A stretch of 8,509 bases of DNA from Candidatus Methanofilum arcanum (lineage in GTDB: Archaea; Halobacteriota; Methanomicrobia; Methanomicrobiales; Methanospirillaceae), in contig JAITWW010000062.1 of assembly GCA_031285085.1 (NCBI GenBank), positions 1 through 8,509 of the forward strand. Direction: 5' to 3'. Numbering within the stretch: position 1 is the first letter of the stretch; each line of letters opens with the position of its first letter. Under the pieces are notes generated by a model. That model saw only the letters and a list, made by a program, of their open reading frames with translations. It did not search any database and was not told where the DNA came from. This document shows, in pieces, positions 7,146 to 8,509 of the stretch. The translations under genes were made by a program, and so were the position numbers.

Positions 7146-8432
7146 CTACTCTTGAGATTGCTTTATTGTCCTCAGTACTTCTTGCACAACTGCTTCACCC
7201 GCTGCTACCGAACCATTTATACTTCGTTCAGGGTAATTTTCGCGAGAGAACATCCCTGCAGCAAAGAAATGAGGTGCAATTTCTTTGCTTTGTATTCTTG
7301 ATCTGTACCCTGTCTTGTACAATGGACCTGCATATGGTTCTATAGCAAGTCTATGCCAGCGGATTTCACTCTGCTGCACTGAAAATATATTGCAGAACGC
7401 ATCAATCATTTTCTGTTCATATCCTGGAGCTGGTGGTTGTGGAGCATAGGCTGCAAGATAGATAATATGCTCATGATACCATTCATATGGAGCAAAATTG
7501 GTGTGTCCGATAACAGCTCCAAATGGTGCATCATCACCCATGTTTACCCAATATATGTTTTGTAATACATCCCTTGGCAGTGCAAGTGTCATACAGATAG
7601 AGCATTGGTAGGGAACTTGTTCGCACTCTAAACCACCAAGTACTTGGATCTGTGTAGGAGAGATGGTGGATACTACAACATCATAGTGTGTATCATTTAC
7701 ACGCCATCCCTCTCCTTCGCGCCTGATATCTGTGACTTCGGTGTTGAGGTGAATGGTTCCGCCTGCTTGTATGATCTCTGTCTCCAGTGCATCTATAAAA
7801 TGTGAAAAACCATGTTCCAGATAGCCAAGTCTTTCTCCAGAGGTTCCTCGATCGGAGCGGATGGCAACCCTACTTACCAGCCATGCTGCTGAGATCTCTT
7901 TGACATTTGGACCAAACTTTGAGCGAAGAAGAGGTTCAAAAAAAGAGGTATATATCCCCTCTCCAAGTTCCGATTTAATAAATGCCTCAGCAGTGATACT
8001 ATCCAGATCCTCGTTTAAATACTTCTTTGCACGAAGAGTAAATATTCCAAGGCGAGCTTTTTCAAAAAGTGAAAGATATGAATAGCGTAAAATTTCAAAT
8101 GGTGTTGTCAAAGGGTGAATAGTACCATCAATATAATATCCAGTTGATCCAGAAAACCAGTGAAGCTGTGAGCTGAGATTCAGTTCTGAAAAAAGAGAGA
8201 GAAGCATCGTATCAGTGCTAAAAATATGATGGTATAACTTTTCAATGGTATAATGTGTGGTGTTCTGTGGAGTGCTTCCATTGGATGAGGTGTTTGATAT
8301 CATATATGAGGAAAGTAATCCTCCAAGAGTGTCGCCCTGTTCATAAATGGTGACATTTCCAGCATGTTGACGTGCAAAGCGAAGTGCAGCGACAAGGCCA
8401 GTTATTCCTCCTCCAATAATGCAGATATCCAT
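7146..8432 (-). CDS. FAD-dependent oxidoreductase, amine-oxidase/HemY-like fold
   Basis: This 428-residue flavoprotein starts directly with a dinucleotide-binding fold: IIGGGITGL (5-13), an acidic residue ending the second strand (YEQGD, 30-34) and the GG doublet (37-38). YLEHGFSHFIDAL (204-216) marks the second FAD-contacting region typical of the protoporphyrinogen oxidase/phytoene desaturase/UDP-galactopyranose mutase-like group (COG1232-type). FFAAGMFSRENYPERSINGSV (389-409) is the closing FAD motif. The start is fixed by the fold, as no in-frame codon upstream is available before a stop. It is the first gene of the cluster, 22 bases ahead of the glycosyltransferase. In this setting it may act on a nucleotide sugar, as UDP-galactopyranose mutase does, or on an isoprenoid lipid. 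An oddity is a Ser/Thr/Asn-rich insertion at about 45-60. The exact reaction is unknown. Confidence 0.82.
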   Translation of the reverse strand: MDICIIGGGITGLVAALRFARQHAGNVTIYEQGDTLGGLLSSYMISNTSSNGSTPQNTTHYTIEKLYHHIFSTDTMLLSLFSELNLSSQLHWFSGSTGYYIDGTIHPLTTPFEILRYSYLSLFEKARLGIFTLRAKKYLNEDLDSITAEAFIKSELGEGIYTSFFEPLLRSKFGPNVKEISAAWLVSRVAIRSDRGTSGERLGYLEHGFSHFIDALETEIIQAGGTIHLNTEVTDIRREGEGWRVNDTHYDVVVSTISPTQIQVLGGLECEQVPYQCSICMTLALPRDVLQNIYWVNMGDDAPFGAVIGHTNFAPYEWYHEHIIYLAAYAPQPPAPGYEQKMIDAFCNIFSVQQSEIRWHRLAIEPYAGPLYKTGYRSRIQSKEIAPHFFAAGMFSRENYPERSINGSVAAGEAVVQEVLRTIKQSQE

Positions 8433-8509
8433 ATCATTTATACATAGTGCTCACACTACATTAGAATGTTTTTTTGAGGCTGCTGTGTTGCATAATGCGG
8501 CATTTTTTT
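8433..8509 (-). other. Upstream region of the cluster, truncated by the window edge
   Basis: No gene is visible in these 77 bases. The minus strand carries TATAAA at 8442-8437, but it is only four bases from the flavoprotein ATG, too close to be its promoter. The plus strand has two T7 runs (about 8469-8475 and 8503-8509). The last is preceded by AATGCGGCATT, an 11-base palindrome around one G. The cluster promoter may lie here or beyond the edge. Confidence 0.4.

Noticed and set aside
8437..8442. TATAAA on the minus strand before the flavoprotein gene as its promoter
   Set aside because: It ends four bases from the start codon, whereas an archaeal TATA box lies about 25 bases upstream of the transcription start.

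Overview
The window looks archaeal, most likely from a methanogenic euryarchaeon of the Methanomicrobiales (a Methanospirillum-like organism is my best guess). The basis is the gene set: two DUF2298/'Chlor_Arch_YYY' membrane proteins, a family named for Chloroflexi and archaea, next to the two halves of an AglD-type glycosylation protein. Ribosome binding sites are short GGAG or GGTG motifs. The genus is inference; no rRNA or marker gene is present.

All five convincing genes lie on the minus strand, so the cluster reads from right to left. Gene order is: an FAD-dependent amine-oxidase-fold oxidoreductase (8432-7146); a family 2 polyprenyl-phosphate-type glycosyltransferase (7123-6401); an AglD2/YbhN-type (UPF0104) multi-pass membrane protein (6411-5437), which overlaps the glycosyltransferase by 11 bases; and two tandem DUF2298 GT-C-like membrane proteins (5393-3222 and 2903-750). 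The first three genes are tightly packed (22-base gap, then an 11-base overlap). The first DUF2298 gene follows after 43 bases and the second after a 318-base spacer.

The two DUF2298 proteins (723 and 717 aa) are close paralogues, about 80% identical over the first 320 residues by my eye count. They came from a tandem duplication of about 2.2 kb that includes the ribosome binding site. Divergence is concentrated in one short patch and one loop, while the family motifs are intact in both copies.

Taken together, the genes suggest a lipid-linked glycan pathway. The GT2 enzyme would charge a polyprenyl phosphate with a sugar on the cytoplasmic side, and the UPF0104 protein would support transfer across the membrane or retain the enzyme. 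The two GT-C-like proteins would then use the lipid-linked sugar on the outer face. The flavoprotein would modify a sugar or lipid precursor. This pathway is inference from family knowledge and gene order; no substrate can be read from the sequence.

The first 749 bases hold no convincing gene. They contain a perfect 12-bp hairpin followed by a T tract, a 102-base imperfect multi-stem inverted repeat, and scattered T runs. The last 77 bases are non-coding upstream sequence of the flavoprotein gene.
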